Notes: generated by a model from the letters alone, not told the origin. Shown: positions 14,713-24,438, counted from the first letter of the stretch. The stretch: 32,694 bases of DNA from Chloroflexota bacterium (GCA_030550075.1 JAUQQB010000002.1:1-32694), one strand, 5' to 3'. Numbers and translations: made by a program.

Positions 14713-17222
14713 TTCGGGCGGAAGGGCTTCGTAAGGTCTTTGAAACGGTCGTCGCGGTCGAGGAGGTGAACCTGGAAGTTCGGCCCGGCGAGATCGTGGC
14801 CCTGCTGGGCCCCAACGGGGCGGGGAAAACCACCACGGTCCGGATGCTGGCCGCCCTGCTGCGGCCCACTGCGGGTCGGGCCATTGTGGCGGGCTATGAC
14901 ATCGTGGAGCAGCCCCAGGAGGTCCGCCGCCGGGTTGGATTGCTGGCGGAGCTCCCGGGCCTTTACCTGCGGATGACCGGATACGAGTATCTGGCGTTCT
15001 TCGCCGACCTGTATGAGGTCCCCCGGCCCCTTTTCCAGGAGCGGCTGGAGGCCTGGCTGGACCCGCTGGGCCTTCGAGCGGTTCTGGGTCAGCGGATCGC
15101 CACGTATTCCAAGGGGATGCGGCAGAAGCTGGCCCTCCTGCGCGCCTTTCTCCATCAGCCCCCTGTGCTCCTGTTAGACGAGCCCACCTCGGCGATGGAT
15201 CCGGAGAGCGCGCAGGTCGCCCGGGAGATGATCCGATCCTTCTCGGAGAACGGCCATGCGGTTCTGCTCTGCACCCATAACCTCTACGAGGCCGAAGCGC
15301 TGGCGGATCGGATCGCGATCCTCTACCGGGGCCGCATCCTGGTGGAGGGAACCCCGCAGGCCCTGAGGGAGCGCTTCATAGGGCCGCCGGTCTATGAGCT
15401 CCGGCTGGCGGGGTCGGTGGAGGAGGCATGGAGAGCGCTCCCCGAGGGGCTGTCGGTTGTCACCTGGGGGCCGAACTGGATCCGCTATCGCGTTCAGGAT
15501 CCGGAGCGGGAGAATCCCCGGATCCTGAACGCCGTGATCGCCCGCGGGCTCCCGGTGGTCTCCCTGGCGGAAGTTCCCCGTCCGCTCGAGACCGTCTACC
15601 TGCAGATCCTGCGTGGAGGGGCCCCTGGGGATCGTGCTGGGCTGCCGACCATGCAGGGGGAACGTCTCCCTGAGGAGCCACGGCGGATTTCGGCGAGCTC
15701 TCCTCTGAATCCTCCGAGCCCGGAAGCAAACCGCCGCCGCTCCATCGATGGGGGGCGAATTCCGCGCACGCAGGTCGCGTTGTCGAATCTTCTGCGATGG
15801 ATCCGGGGGACATGGGGGGTTTTCCGGCGGGATGTTGTGGACATCCTTCGGGATTGGCGCTTAATCACGCCGCTGTTGCTCCTGCTGTTGATTTTCCCCC
15901 TGCTCTCCCTGTTCTCTGCGGAAGCAGCGACCCGTTATGTGGCGCAGTTCGGGGCGCAGCTGATCAGTGAGCGACTGCTGCCCTTCCTGGCCCTGGCGAC
16001 CGGGTTCCTTCCCCTGACCGTCTGTCTGGTCATTCCCCTGGAGACCTTTGTAGGGGAGAAGGAGCGACGGACCCTGGAGCCGCTGCTGGCTGCTCCGCTG
16101 AGCGATCTGCAGCTTTATCTGGGGAAAGGCGTAGCCGCCCTGGCGATCCCCACCCTCACCTCCGTTCTGGGCGTGTCGATCTATTTTCTGATCCTGATTT
16201 TGCGCGGCGCGTGGTCTTTCGACCTCATCGGGGTGCTTAGTCTTTACAGCATCCTGATCATGCACGCGGTGGTGATGGTCGCGGGAGCCATTGTGATCTC
16301 CACCCAATCCAACAGCGTCCGCGGCGCCAATCTGCTGGCCAGCTTCCTTATCCTTCCCCTCTCCATGCTGTTGATCTTCGAGTCCTCTTTGCTGTTCTGG
16401 GGCAGCTATGGAACGCTGGTGATCGTCCTGTGCATCCTGTTGATCTATGCGATCCTGCTGGTTCGGATGGGGATTGTGCTGTTTAACCGGGAGCAGCTCC
16501 TCAGCGCCGAGTTCGACACCCTGGACCTGAAGGGGATCCTGCGGAGCTTCTGGCGGGCGCTCCGGTATGGAGACCCGGCCCAGCCGATCTCCAGTCCGTG
16601 GGATCACATCGGGCAGCCGATTCGGCGCTCCGCCGGAGCCCTGGGCGTTCTGACGGTGCTGGGGCTTATGGGATGGGGGATCGCCTGGCTATGGCTCCCT
16701 CCCATTGTCGTTTCGCCGGATGAGATCCTCCGCCAGCTTTCATCCGCAGGCCTCTCGCCTCAGCAGGCTTTCGAGGGAGCGGCCTGGCTTCCGTTCACCC
16801 CGGGGTCGATCTTCTTCCACAATCTGAGGGCGCTGGTCATCAACACCCTGATCGGCGTGATCACCATGGGACTGTGGGTCGCTTTTTATCCGGTGGGACT
16901 CATGGGGGTGATCGGCGTGCTCCTGCGAACCCTCTTCACCAGCGACCCCCGACTGGGGATCGCGGGCCTGCTGGCGATCCTGCCCCATGGGATCCTGGAG
17001 TTGCCAGCAGCCGGGCTGGTGCTGGCGGGGGCCCTGCGCCTTGGGCTGACCCCCTTGACGCCTCCTGGCCCGCGGAGCCTGCGGGATCGCCTGGTGCTGG
17101 CCTGGGCGGACTGGGTGAAGCTGTTCCTGATTGCCATCCCCCTTCTCCTCCTGGCCGCCTGGGTAGAAGTCCACGGAACTCCGCGGCTGGTCCTCTGGTG
17201 GCTTGCTGGGATTTCGCGTTGA
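14709..17222 (+). CDS. ABC transporter: fused ATPase + ABC-2 permease + SpoIIM-like domain
   Basis: Walker A LLGPNGAGKTTTVRM, signature YSKGMRQKLALL, Walker B VLLLDEPTSAMD; ABC-2 TM region with FVGEKERRTLEPLLAAPLSDLQLYLGK; C-terminal FFHNLRALVINTLIGVITMGLWVAFYPVGLMGVIGVLL...LPHGILELPAAGLVLAGALRLG typical of SpoIIM. ATGA overlap with upstream stop. Confidence 0.9.
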   Translation: MIRAEGLRKVFETVVAVEEVNLEVRPGEIVALLGPNGAGKTTTVRMLAALLRPTAGRAIVAGYDIVEQPQEVRRRVGLLAELPGLYLRMTGYEYLAFFADLYEVPRPLFQERLEAWLDPLGLRAVLGQRIATYSKGMRQKLALLRAFLHQPPVLLLDEPTSAMDPESAQVAREMIRSFSENGHAVLLCTHNLYEAEALADRIAILYRGRILVEGTPQALRERFIGPPVYELRLAGSVEEAWRALPEGLSVVTWGPNWIRYRVQDPERENPRILNAVIARGLPVVSLAEVPRPLETVYLQILRGGAPGDRAGLPTMQGERLPEEPRRISASSPLNPPSPEANRRRSIDGGRIPRTQVALSNLLRWIRGTWGVFRRDVVDILRDWRLITPLLLLLLIFPLLSLFSAEAATRYVAQFGAQLISERLLPFLALATGFLPLTVCLVIPLETFVGEKERRTLEPLLAAPLSDLQLYLGKGVAALAIPTLTSVLGVSIYFLILILRGAWSFDLIGVLSLYSILIMHAVVMVAGAIVISTQSNSVRGANLLASFLILPLSMLLIFESSLLFWGSYGTLVIVLCILLIYAILLVRMGIVLFNREQLLSAEFDTLDLKGILRSFWRALRYGDPAQPISSPWDHIGQPIRRSAGALGVLTVLGLMGWGIAWLWLPPIVVSPDEILRQLSSAGLSPQQAFEGAAWLPFTPGSIFFHNLRALVINTLIGVITMGLWVAFYPVGLMGVIGVLLRTLFTSDPRLGIAGLLAILPHGILELPAAGLVLAGALRLGLTPLTPPGPRSLRDRLVLAWADWVKLFLIAIPLLLLAAWVEVHGTPRLVLWWLAGISR

Positions 17223-17351
17223 GCGCTTAGCCCGCCGTGGGTCTCCAATTGTCTCTCCCTTGCCGAGGGCTGGAGGCATCGGGGACAAGCAGGAATCAGG
17301 CAGGCCGCTGAGGGGGCTCACCCTCAAGCGGTCCATGTGTAGCATTTGCGT

Positions 17352-18473
17352 TCAGGGCTTGGTCAGTGAGAAGATCCATGGTCCGGGGAGGCGCACCGGA
17401 GGAGCGCCCGGGGCCCTTCGATCCCATCCAATTAGCTCCAGGACCTGGAGGGATCCTGGATCGGAAACGTCGCCGATCCGGCGCTGCTGAAGGAAGAGAA
17501 GATCCGTGCAGGTTCGGGCCCTATCGTTACCAGGGATGGGGATCGCTTCTCCAGAAATCACGTCATTTCGCAGGATCCACCGGGCTGTCGGAGACCACTC
17601 GCGGTTCAGATCCTGCGGAGGGAAGCACACGCGGGCGCGGGCTCCAGATGGCGCGCGAACCCAGCGCATCAGCGTCATCGGGATCCCTTTTGCATGGACC
17701 GTCTGGGGCCGTTCCCAGAGCTGACCAGGTAGGACACGGGCCTGGAAAGTAAAAACAAAAGAGAGGATGGAGCTTTCCGCGGGCGGCGAAACCCGCCAGG
17801 GGACAGATCGGTCAGGCTCAGGCGGAAGCCCTGGGATGCTCTGTTCCGGGATATCGGGCAGCCAGTGGATGGTCAGCTGGAGAGTTCGCGTAACCGGTTG
17901 GGTGACCGGCCAGCCGGGAAGAACCCATGGATCAAAGGCGGCGACGAAAGCGACCTCGCCCGGAGGAAGGGAGAGCCTCAGAATGTCGGAGGAGCCTCGA
18001 ATCCCTTCGCCGCCGATATAGGGAAGCACTCGTCCTTCAGCATCCTGGAGAAAGATCTGATAAGGTTCTCCCCTTGCTGGCAGAGACGTATGAAAGCGAT
18101 AGGCGATGAGGATCACATTGGCATCCGCATAAATCTGCTCCAGGATGGCTGTAATGCCCTCCTGGGTTTCCCGGAGCGCCAGAACCTGGGTTTGATCGCT
18201 CTCCTCGAAAGAGCGAATCAGAGGCAAACGGCTCCACAGATCCAGGGCGTGGATCAGCCCGGTGAAGCTGAACGTGATGAGAACGATCAGGAGAAGGGCC
18301 CACCGCAGCCGGAGGGGGGAACGAGAGCAGGATGGTGAAGCCGATGCAGGAAGCTGGGCCTGAATAGCCGGCCACAGGTCCCGATTCCGGGGCACCCAGG
18401 TCTGGGCGAGCCTCTGCAGGTTCTCACGCAGCCTCCGCTCATCTTCCGCCCACTCATGATCGAAGGGGCTCAT
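17352..18473 (-). CDS. Putative membrane anti-sigma factor-like protein (single TM, extracytoplasmic domain)
   Basis: Short cytoplasmic N-terminus, TM LRWALLLIVLITFSFTGLI, large outer domain; directly downstream of an ECF sigma gene. Confidence 0.55.
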   Translation of the reverse strand: MSPFDHEWAEDERRLRENLQRLAQTWVPRNRDLWPAIQAQLPASASPSCSRSPLRLRWALLLIVLITFSFTGLIHALDLWSRLPLIRSFEESDQTQVLALRETQEGITAILEQIYADANVILIAYRFHTSLPARGEPYQIFLQDAEGRVLPYIGGEGIRGSSDILRLSLPPGEVAFVAAFDPWVLPGWPVTQPVTRTLQLTIHWLPDIPEQSIPGLPPEPDRSVPWRVSPPAESSILSFVFTFQARVLPGQLWERPQTVHAKGIPMTLMRWVRAPSGARARVCFPPQDLNREWSPTARWILRNDVISGEAIPIPGNDRARTCTDLLFLQQRRIGDVSDPGSLQVLELIGWDRRAPGAPPVRLPGPWIFSLTKP

Positions 18474-18591
18474 TCATCCAGTCCCTCCTCTTCTGAGATT
18501 CGGCATCCCATACGGGAGTTACGCTGTTAGTTTCCTGTGGGGGTATTGAAGATATGCCATTTTGCCTCATCCCCCCGTGCTTTCAACCGCA

Positions 18592-19155
18592 TCATTCACC
18601 TTGTAATAAATCGCGCAGGCGCTTGCGGGCATCGTGAAGTTGCCACTGGATCGTGCCGGCGGCGCAACCCAGAATTTGGGCGATCGCTTTCACCCCCATG
18701 CCTTCGTAATAGTAAAGAACAAGGATCGCTCGCTGACGTGGAGAGAGAGCTCTCAGTGCCCGTGCAAGACGGGAAAGCTCTTCTTCCTGCTCCACCTGGG
18801 CGGAAGGATCTTCAGTGTGAATGGCGTGCTTCTCCTCCAGGTCTGCAACCAATCCGGCTTCCACGGAGTGTTCATAAGCCTTGTGCCTCGCCCGGCGTAA
18901 GGCTTCATGGATCACGAGGCGGCGAAACCATGGCCAGAAAGGCATGCTCGAGCGGAAGCGATCTCGATAGATCCAGGCGCGCAAGAAAGCTTCCTGCACT
19001 GCATCCTCTGCCTCCATCGGGTCCATTAAGATGAGCGCCGCTACCTGCAGAGCCGAATGCTGATAGCGGCGCACCAGCCAGGCCAAGCCCTCCGGATCTC
19101 CCCGACGCCAGCGCTGAACAGCCTCTTGCTCGCCCTGTGTTTCCATATCGCCCAT
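18592..19155 (-). CDS. RNA polymerase ECF-type sigma-70 factor
   Basis: Region 2 MDPMEAEDAVQEAFLRAWIYRDRF...PFWPWFRRLVIHEALRRAR; region 4 LSPRQRAILVLYYYEGMGVKAIAQILGCAAGTIQWQLHDARKRLR. Confidence 0.92.
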   Translation of the reverse strand: MGDMETQGEQEAVQRWRRGDPEGLAWLVRRYQHSALQVAALILMDPMEAEDAVQEAFLRAWIYRDRFRSSMPFWPWFRRLVIHEALRRARHKAYEHSVEAGLVADLEEKHAIHTEDPSAQVEQEEELSRLARALRALSPRQRAILVLYYYEGMGVKAIAQILGCAAGTIQWQLHDARKRLRDLLQGE

Positions 19156-19283
19156 GTGCCAGGGGTGAATAGGGCTGGGGAGGCTGTCTTCGGCGGCCCC
19201 CCCAGCCTCCAAAAATCTTTTCCCAAGCTTCTACAGGGGCAACGAAGTTTTCCCTTCTGCTTGACGGATTCGAATGCGTGGTA

Positions 19284-20030
19284 TTATGGCGTCCATCGTT
19301 CTGATGAGGTCTGATTATCCATCACGCCCATGCTACTGCATGAGCCGCCGCAATCCAGGACCGAGCCTCCAAAGTTAATATGTTCGTAATGATAGTAGTG
19401 ATTACAACCGCTGTAAGAACGGGCTGAGGAAACCCGATCGTTCCATCCAGCAGGCATGGATGAGGCAATGAAATTGGTTCCATCACTGCAGCCTGGCGTG
19501 TGGCTGGTTTCCCAAACCAAGGTGGATCCGGTGAAGTTGGGCCCGTCGTAATCGATTCCAATCACCACATTGCCTTGCATCGGAACAGGCCTCTCTGGTA
19601 AGCCATCCGCCGGATTCCAATCAGGAGGCAACTGAATTGCGCCATCAGTGGCCGCGCCAATCGCCTCCGCAAAGGATTCGAAGCAGCCGACCCATTGAAC
19701 ATGTGAGGAATGTTCTCCAGGCCGAAGCGGCTCGATTTCTACTACACAGTGGTCACCGGATTTCAATGGGGTCTCCAGAAGAGGCTGGTCCCCGGGAGAA
19801 GTCGGAGGGGTTAGGGTGGGAACCGGGATCAGATGCAACCCCTGAAGGGCCTTCTCCAGGCTGGGGAAGCAACGGGGTTGAGAGATTGGGGGCTCAGGCT
19901 GTCCGGGTCGGAAGGGCTGAATGGACACCACACAGGCAATGTCCTCGCGCGCGGCCCACACTCCGCCTGCAATCCCCATCCCCAGCAACAGGATGAGCAC
20001 GTCGATGAGGAGATAAGAGATCCGCCGCAT
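19284..20030 (-). CDS. Secreted protein with internal duplicated CVVxIxPxRPG unit and crystallin/I36-like C-terminus
   Basis: Signal peptide MRRISYLLIDVLILLLGMGIAGGVWA; SD AAGGAGGTG before ATG 20030; C-terminal WNDRVSSARSYSGCNHYYHYEHINFGGSVLDCGGSCSSMG. Confidence 0.7.
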   Translation of the reverse strand: MRRISYLLIDVLILLLGMGIAGGVWAAREDIACVVSIQPFRPGQPEPPISQPRCFPSLEKALQGLHLIPVPTLTPPTSPGDQPLLETPLKSGDHCVVEIEPLRPGEHSSHVQWVGCFESFAEAIGAATDGAIQLPPDWNPADGLPERPVPMQGNVVIGIDYDGPNFTGSTLVWETSHTPGCSDGTNFIASSMPAGWNDRVSSARSYSGCNHYYHYEHINFGGSVLDCGGSCSSMGVMDNQTSSERWTP

Positions 20031-20397
20031 GATCCACCTCCTTCCATTTTTGACTTTTCCTTCCATTACTAAATACCCGCTGAGATCAGAAACGGTTGGG
20101 TGCTTGCCCTCTCAGGTCATAGAGCCGTTTGAGCCAGTCCGCTAGGATAGAGGGCTCAGCTCTCTCTTAAGGGGAACATCGTCCACACTGCGGAGCTTGG
20201 TTCATGCGCGCGGGGTGGTAATATCGTTCTTTTGTCCGCGAGCAGGTAACAGTGAAGGGGACACGGGTGATAGGCGGGGAGGTTGTGAGCGTAAGACGGG
20301 ATAGGATCTTTGGGGATGCGGAGGCTGGGATCTGATCTGTGGTTGGATGGAGTTACTGTCCGCGTGGGACATGACAAAGTATGCGACTTCCGACCTT

Positions 20398-21243
20398 TCA
20401 CGGTGTCCAGAACCGGCCGATGCCCAGAGCCGCCGCAGTCATGGACCCAAAGAACAGCCCGGCGCTGAGTCCCAGCAGGACAAAGTCGTGCCGGCGGAAG
20501 CGCAGCTCGGTGACCCACGTCCGCCGCCCCACCCCGAAGGCCCGCAGATCCATCGCGTCGATGATGTCCTCCGCCATCATCAGGGCGTGAAGGGTCACCG
20601 GCACTACCAGCGGGGCGAGGCGACGGATCTGAGCCAGAGGGCCGCCGCGGATGTTTTCCAGCTCATATCCTCGAGCCCGCTGGGCATCCATTGTCTGCAT
20701 GGCATCCCGGCCCAGCGTGGGGATGAAGCGAAACGCCAGATCCATGGCATAGGCGATCTTGTCCGGCAACCCCAGCCCCCGGAAGACCACGCCATACTGG
20801 GTGGGATCCAGCGTGTAAGGGATCAGGATGGCCGCCGTGATCACCGTCCCCATGCGGCACAGCTGGCTGAAGGCGAAGAACATCCGTTCCACCGTGATGT
20901 TCACCGCCGGGGTCCACCCCAGCACCGTCACGGGGAGCGCGAGGCGGGCCAGCAGCCGCTCCGTTTGATACACCTCGAAGCCGCCCCGGCCGGTGAGGAA
21001 GGTGATGGTGACAAACACCACCGCGACGAAACCGGTGAAGAGCCATGCCCGGTGGGTCTCCCGCCAGGTCAGTCGGTTCAACCGGAAATAAAGGAGGGCC
21101 ATCGCCCACAGGCCCGCCAGCACCCGCACATCCCAGAAGAAGAGCGTGGAAAGCATCAGGGAAAGGGCGAAGAGCAGGCGGGCCCGTGGATCGAAGGCTT
21201 CCAGGAAACTCCCACGCCGCCGGTAGGGCCATGTCACCAGCAC
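20398..21243 (-). CDS. ECF transporter T component (EcfT/CbiQ family)
   Basis: FLEAFDPRARLLFALSLMLSTLFF, LPDKIAYAMDLAFRFIPTLGRDAMQTMDAQRARGYE, DAMDLRAFG. GTG 21243 preceded by GGAGG; ORF longer upstream but overlaps the S component. Confidence 0.85.
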   Translation of the reverse strand: MLVTWPYRRRGSFLEAFDPRARLLFALSLMLSTLFFWDVRVLAGLWAMALLYFRLNRLTWRETHRAWLFTGFVAVVFVTITFLTGRGGFEVYQTERLLARLALPVTVLGWTPAVNITVERMFFAFSQLCRMGTVITAAILIPYTLDPTQYGVVFRGLGLPDKIAYAMDLAFRFIPTLGRDAMQTMDAQRARGYELENIRGGPLAQIRRLAPLVVPVTLHALMMAEDIIDAMDLRAFGVGRRTWVTELRFRRHDFVLLGLSAGLFFGSMTAAALGIGRFWTP

Positions 21244-21271
21244 GAGGTGGTTCCTCCAGGGGTGATCGGGA

Positions 21272-22174
21272 TCACGCGACCCCGGCGCCCCGCCCCAGTT
21301 GCTGCTGGAGGGCGTTATAGGCTCCGACCAGCAACGGGGTGAGGATGGCAGCGTGGAGGATGTTCGGGCCTGCGGCGGGCACGAATTCCCCGAGCAAGGC
21401 CACCGCCGGCGGGTAGCCGTTGATCCAGATGTCGGCGATGGCTGCGAATCCAATGCCCACGATGTTGGCCACCGCGCCCCAGACGATCACCGAGGCCAGG
21501 GCGATGTTCGAGCCCAGGGCGAACCGGAGGGCCACCACCAGGATCGCCCCGATCAGGGGCACCCAGCGCATCAACGGGCTAAGGGGACCGCCAAAGAAGG
21601 GGCTTTCGATCTCGGTGGTCAATGCCCACAGGCTCAGGGCCACCCCCACAGCGGCCACAATCCCGGTGAGGAGGTTCAGGGCCCGCTCCCGCCCCAGGAT
21701 CACCGGCAGACCGGCCACCAGCCCGACCAGGCCGTTCCCAACATCCCAGGCGGGGAACACCCCCCAGCCGGTGAGGAAGTCCCCCAGGATATTGCCCACC
21801 GCGCCTGTGAAGAAGCCTACCGCTGGGCCGAACACATAGCCGAAGAAGACAGGGAAGACAATCGCCGGGCGCAGCGCCACCTGGCTCACCGAGGGGACTA
21901 CGAAGACAGTGCCATTAAACAGATAAGAGAACACGCCATAGAGGGCGGCCCCGATGGCCATATACACAACTTCCCGGGTGCCGATCTGCCAAGCCGGGTG
22001 ATCCGCGGTGGCGAAGTAAACGATGTAGACCAGGACCGCGCCGATGGCCACCCAGAGCAGCCAGCCGAAGCCCTGGAGCCGCGCTCCCGATGGCCCGGTC
22101 ATCAGGCTGGCCAACCCCATCAGCAACACAACCACGATCAGCAAAATCAACCAGGTAAAGGCCCTGCGTGCCAT
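21272..22174 (-). CDS. ECF transporter S component
   Basis: Multi-TM; REVVYMAIGAALYGVFSYLFNG...ALRPAIVFPVFFGYVFGPAVGFFTGAVGNILGDFLTG; ATG 22174; adjacent to T and A components. Confidence 0.82.
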   Translation of the reverse strand: MARRAFTWLILLIVVVLLMGLASLMTGPSGARLQGFGWLLWVAIGAVLVYIVYFATADHPAWQIGTREVVYMAIGAALYGVFSYLFNGTVFVVPSVSQVALRPAIVFPVFFGYVFGPAVGFFTGAVGNILGDFLTGWGVFPAWDVGNGLVGLVAGLPVILGRERALNLLTGIVAAVGVALSLWALTTEIESPFFGGPLSPLMRWVPLIGAILVVALRFALGSNIALASVIVWGAVANIVGIGFAAIADIWINGYPPAVALLGEFVPAAGPNILHAAILTPLLVGAYNALQQQLGRGAGVA

Positions 22175-22227
22175 GGCTCCCTCCACGCGGAAAGATGGAT
22201 TGCTTGCTCTGTTGCAAACAGGAGGCT

Positions 22228-22272
22228 TTCGGATGTGGGGCGGCCAGTTTCGCTGGCCGCCCCACATCCGAA
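22228..22272 (-). terminator. Long perfect hairpin (about 20-bp stem, TTTCG loop) between ECF ATPase and S-component genes
   Basis: ttcggatgtggggcggccag / tttcg / ctggccgccccacatccgaa; no U-tract. Confidence 0.6.
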
Positions 22273-22285
22273 CTTCATTTCAATT

Positions 22286-23941
22286 TTAGTGTAACCGCTG
22301 ATGTTCGTGCGGGTTGATAAGGAACTCCACCAGCCGCTCTGCCCGCTGGAAGCGCCCGGTCCGATTCAAGTGGTGATGGTTTGCTTCCAGAAGAGAGGTG
22401 GGGACCAGCCGCCCCTGCCGCATGACCTCCGGATCCGAGAGGACGACCTCGGGAGGGCCATCCGCGATGAGCTGCCCGTCTGCTATGACCCAGATCCGGT
22501 TGGCGAATGAGAGGGCCAGATCCAGATCGTGGGTGATGAAGACCAGGGCGTCCACCGCCGGCGTGGGCCCGAAGGCGATATGGGCGATCGCGTCCATCAA
22601 CCGCATATAGGCCCGGTAATCCTGACCTGCCGTCGGCTCGTCCATCACCAGGATCCGGCTGCGCATGCTCAGCACGGAGGCGATGGTCACGCGCTTTTGC
22701 TGGCCGAAACTCAGGGCCCACGGCGAGGAGCGTGCCTGATCCAGCAGCCCCACCAGCCCCAGCGCCCAGCGAACATCGGCCTCTACTCGGTCAGGTGGGC
22801 GGCCCAGGTTACGCGGCCCGAAGGCGACTTCCTCCCACACTGTGGGCGCGAAGAGCATCTGGCTGGGGCTCTGGAACACATACCCGATGGTGTGGGCGAT
22901 CTCCGCCACCGTCTGGTCCCGCGTGCTCTTCCCTCCCACCCACACCCGGCCCCGCCGGGGCTTCAACAACCCCATCGCCAGCTTGAGCAAGGTGGTCTTG
23001 CCGGCCCCGTTCGGCCCCAGGATCGCCAGGCTGTCTCCTTTTCGGATCTCAGCCTGGATCCCATGCAACACATCCGGGCCATCGCCGTAACCGAAGGACA
23101 CATCCTCAAAGACCACAAGGGGTGGTGCGGAGGGGGAGGCTGGTGGGATCTCCACCGCCGGCTCCCATCGTTCGCGAACGGCAGGCCAGCGCCGCAGCCA
23201 GACTGAGAAAGGGACTTTCACCGCGGTGGGATCCACACGCTCGAAGAACGCCTCCGGGTCTCCATCGAAGGCCAAGCGTCCATCCTCCAGACAGAATACC
23301 CGGTTCGGGTGGGCCTTCATCGCATCCTCCACCCGATGCTCCACCAGCAGCACGGTGTGGCCTTCCCGGTGAAGCTGGCGGAAGAGGGCCAGCGCATCCT
23401 GAGCGCTCTGGGGATCCAGGGAGGCCAGGGGCTCGTCCAGGAGGAGGATCCGTGGGGCCATCGCCAGAACCCCAGCAAGCGCCACGCGCTGCTTTTCCCC
23501 TCCAGAAAGCTGAAAAGTCGGACGATCCCGCAGGTGGGCGATCCCGAGGGCGTTCAGGACCTCGTCCACCCGTTCCAGGATCCGGGGGCGCGGCCAGCCC
23601 AGGTTCTCCAGTCCGAAGGCGACGTCATGGAGGACATCGGCGGCGACGATCTGACGTTCCGGATCCTGGAGCAGCGTGCCGACCTGCTGGGAGAGCCGGG
23701 CCAGCGGCCATGTGCGGGGATCCAGCCCTCCGATCCGGATTGTGCCCTGAAGCTCCCCTTTGTAGCTCCGGGGGATCAAACCGTTCAGAGCCCGCAGCAA
23801 TGTGCTCTTCCCGCATCCGCTGGGCCCAGCCACCAGGATCATTTCCCCCTCTTCCACGGAGAAAGAAATCCCCTGCACGGCCGGCTGGGGCCGCGCCGCA
23901 TAACGGAAGGTGAAATCGCGAACCTCCAGGATCGAAGCCAT
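22286..23941 (-). CDS. ECF transporter ATPase with two fused ABC domains
   Basis: Two Walker A motifs (GPSGCGKSTLLRAL, GPNGAGKTTLLKLA), two signature regions (LSGGEKQRVALAG, LSFGQQKRVTIAS). Confidence 0.92.
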   Translation of the reverse strand: MASILEVRDFTFRYAARPQPAVQGISFSVEEGEMILVAGPSGCGKSTLLRALNGLIPRSYKGELQGTIRIGGLDPRTWPLARLSQQVGTLLQDPERQIVAADVLHDVAFGLENLGWPRPRILERVDEVLNALGIAHLRDRPTFQLSGGEKQRVALAGVLAMAPRILLLDEPLASLDPQSAQDALALFRQLHREGHTVLLVEHRVEDAMKAHPNRVFCLEDGRLAFDGDPEAFFERVDPTAVKVPFSVWLRRWPAVRERWEPAVEIPPASPSAPPLVVFEDVSFGYGDGPDVLHGIQAEIRKGDSLAILGPNGAGKTTLLKLAMGLLKPRRGRVWVGGKSTRDQTVAEIAHTIGYVFQSPSQMLFAPTVWEEVAFGPRNLGRPPDRVEADVRWALGLVGLLDQARSSPWALSFGQQKRVTIASVLSMRSRILVMDEPTAGQDYRAYMRLMDAIAHIAFGPTPAVDALVFITHDLDLALSFANRIWVIADGQLIADGPPEVVLSDPEVMRQGRLVPTSLLEANHHHLNRTGRFQRAERLVEFLINPHEHQRLH

Positions 23942-24438
23942 TGGAGAGCAGTCTCGCATTCGATGTTGAAGTAAATTTTAACGCAGCCTGGATTCGCTGG
24001 ACTTTGAGCGAAGTGGGCCGGGTGTGCCCCAAAATCGTTGAGGCCCCATCTCAAATCCTGTGGAAAGGAAGAGCCTTTGGGGCATATCGATTTTGGGGTG
24101 ATGAGGGATCTTTCCCCTGATTCCGGAGATAATGGCCTCGGGATCGAGACCCATCGATCCGGTCGTTCGGAAGTATGGAGCCTGTATCGAAGATTCGCTT
24201 TGCCTCCGGGGGACATGCCTCGGGATTTTTAAGGTTGGGAAGGGGGCTGAAGGTGGTTGTCCCAACTCACGAAATCTCCCCAGAGTTCGCAGGACGTGGC
24301 CTGCGCTCTGCGAAGCGGGATTTTGGGCAAAGGAGGCTACGGAAAGATCATGGTCCCATGTTGTCCGCCGGATTGTTCGCCGTCATAATCAAAGTGAGGC
24401 CGGATTTGAAAATGTTTCGCCAGAGACAGGAGGCCCCT

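Noticed and set aside
19166-19205. Imperfect hairpin ggctggggaggc...ggcggccccccCAGCC upstream of the sigma gene
   Set aside because: Mismatched stem, no U-tract; could be a terminator for the secreted-protein gene but not strong enough to list.
21244-21453. 5' extension of the EcfT ORF
   Set aside because: Overlaps the S-component coding region; GTG 21243 with GGAGG is the better start.
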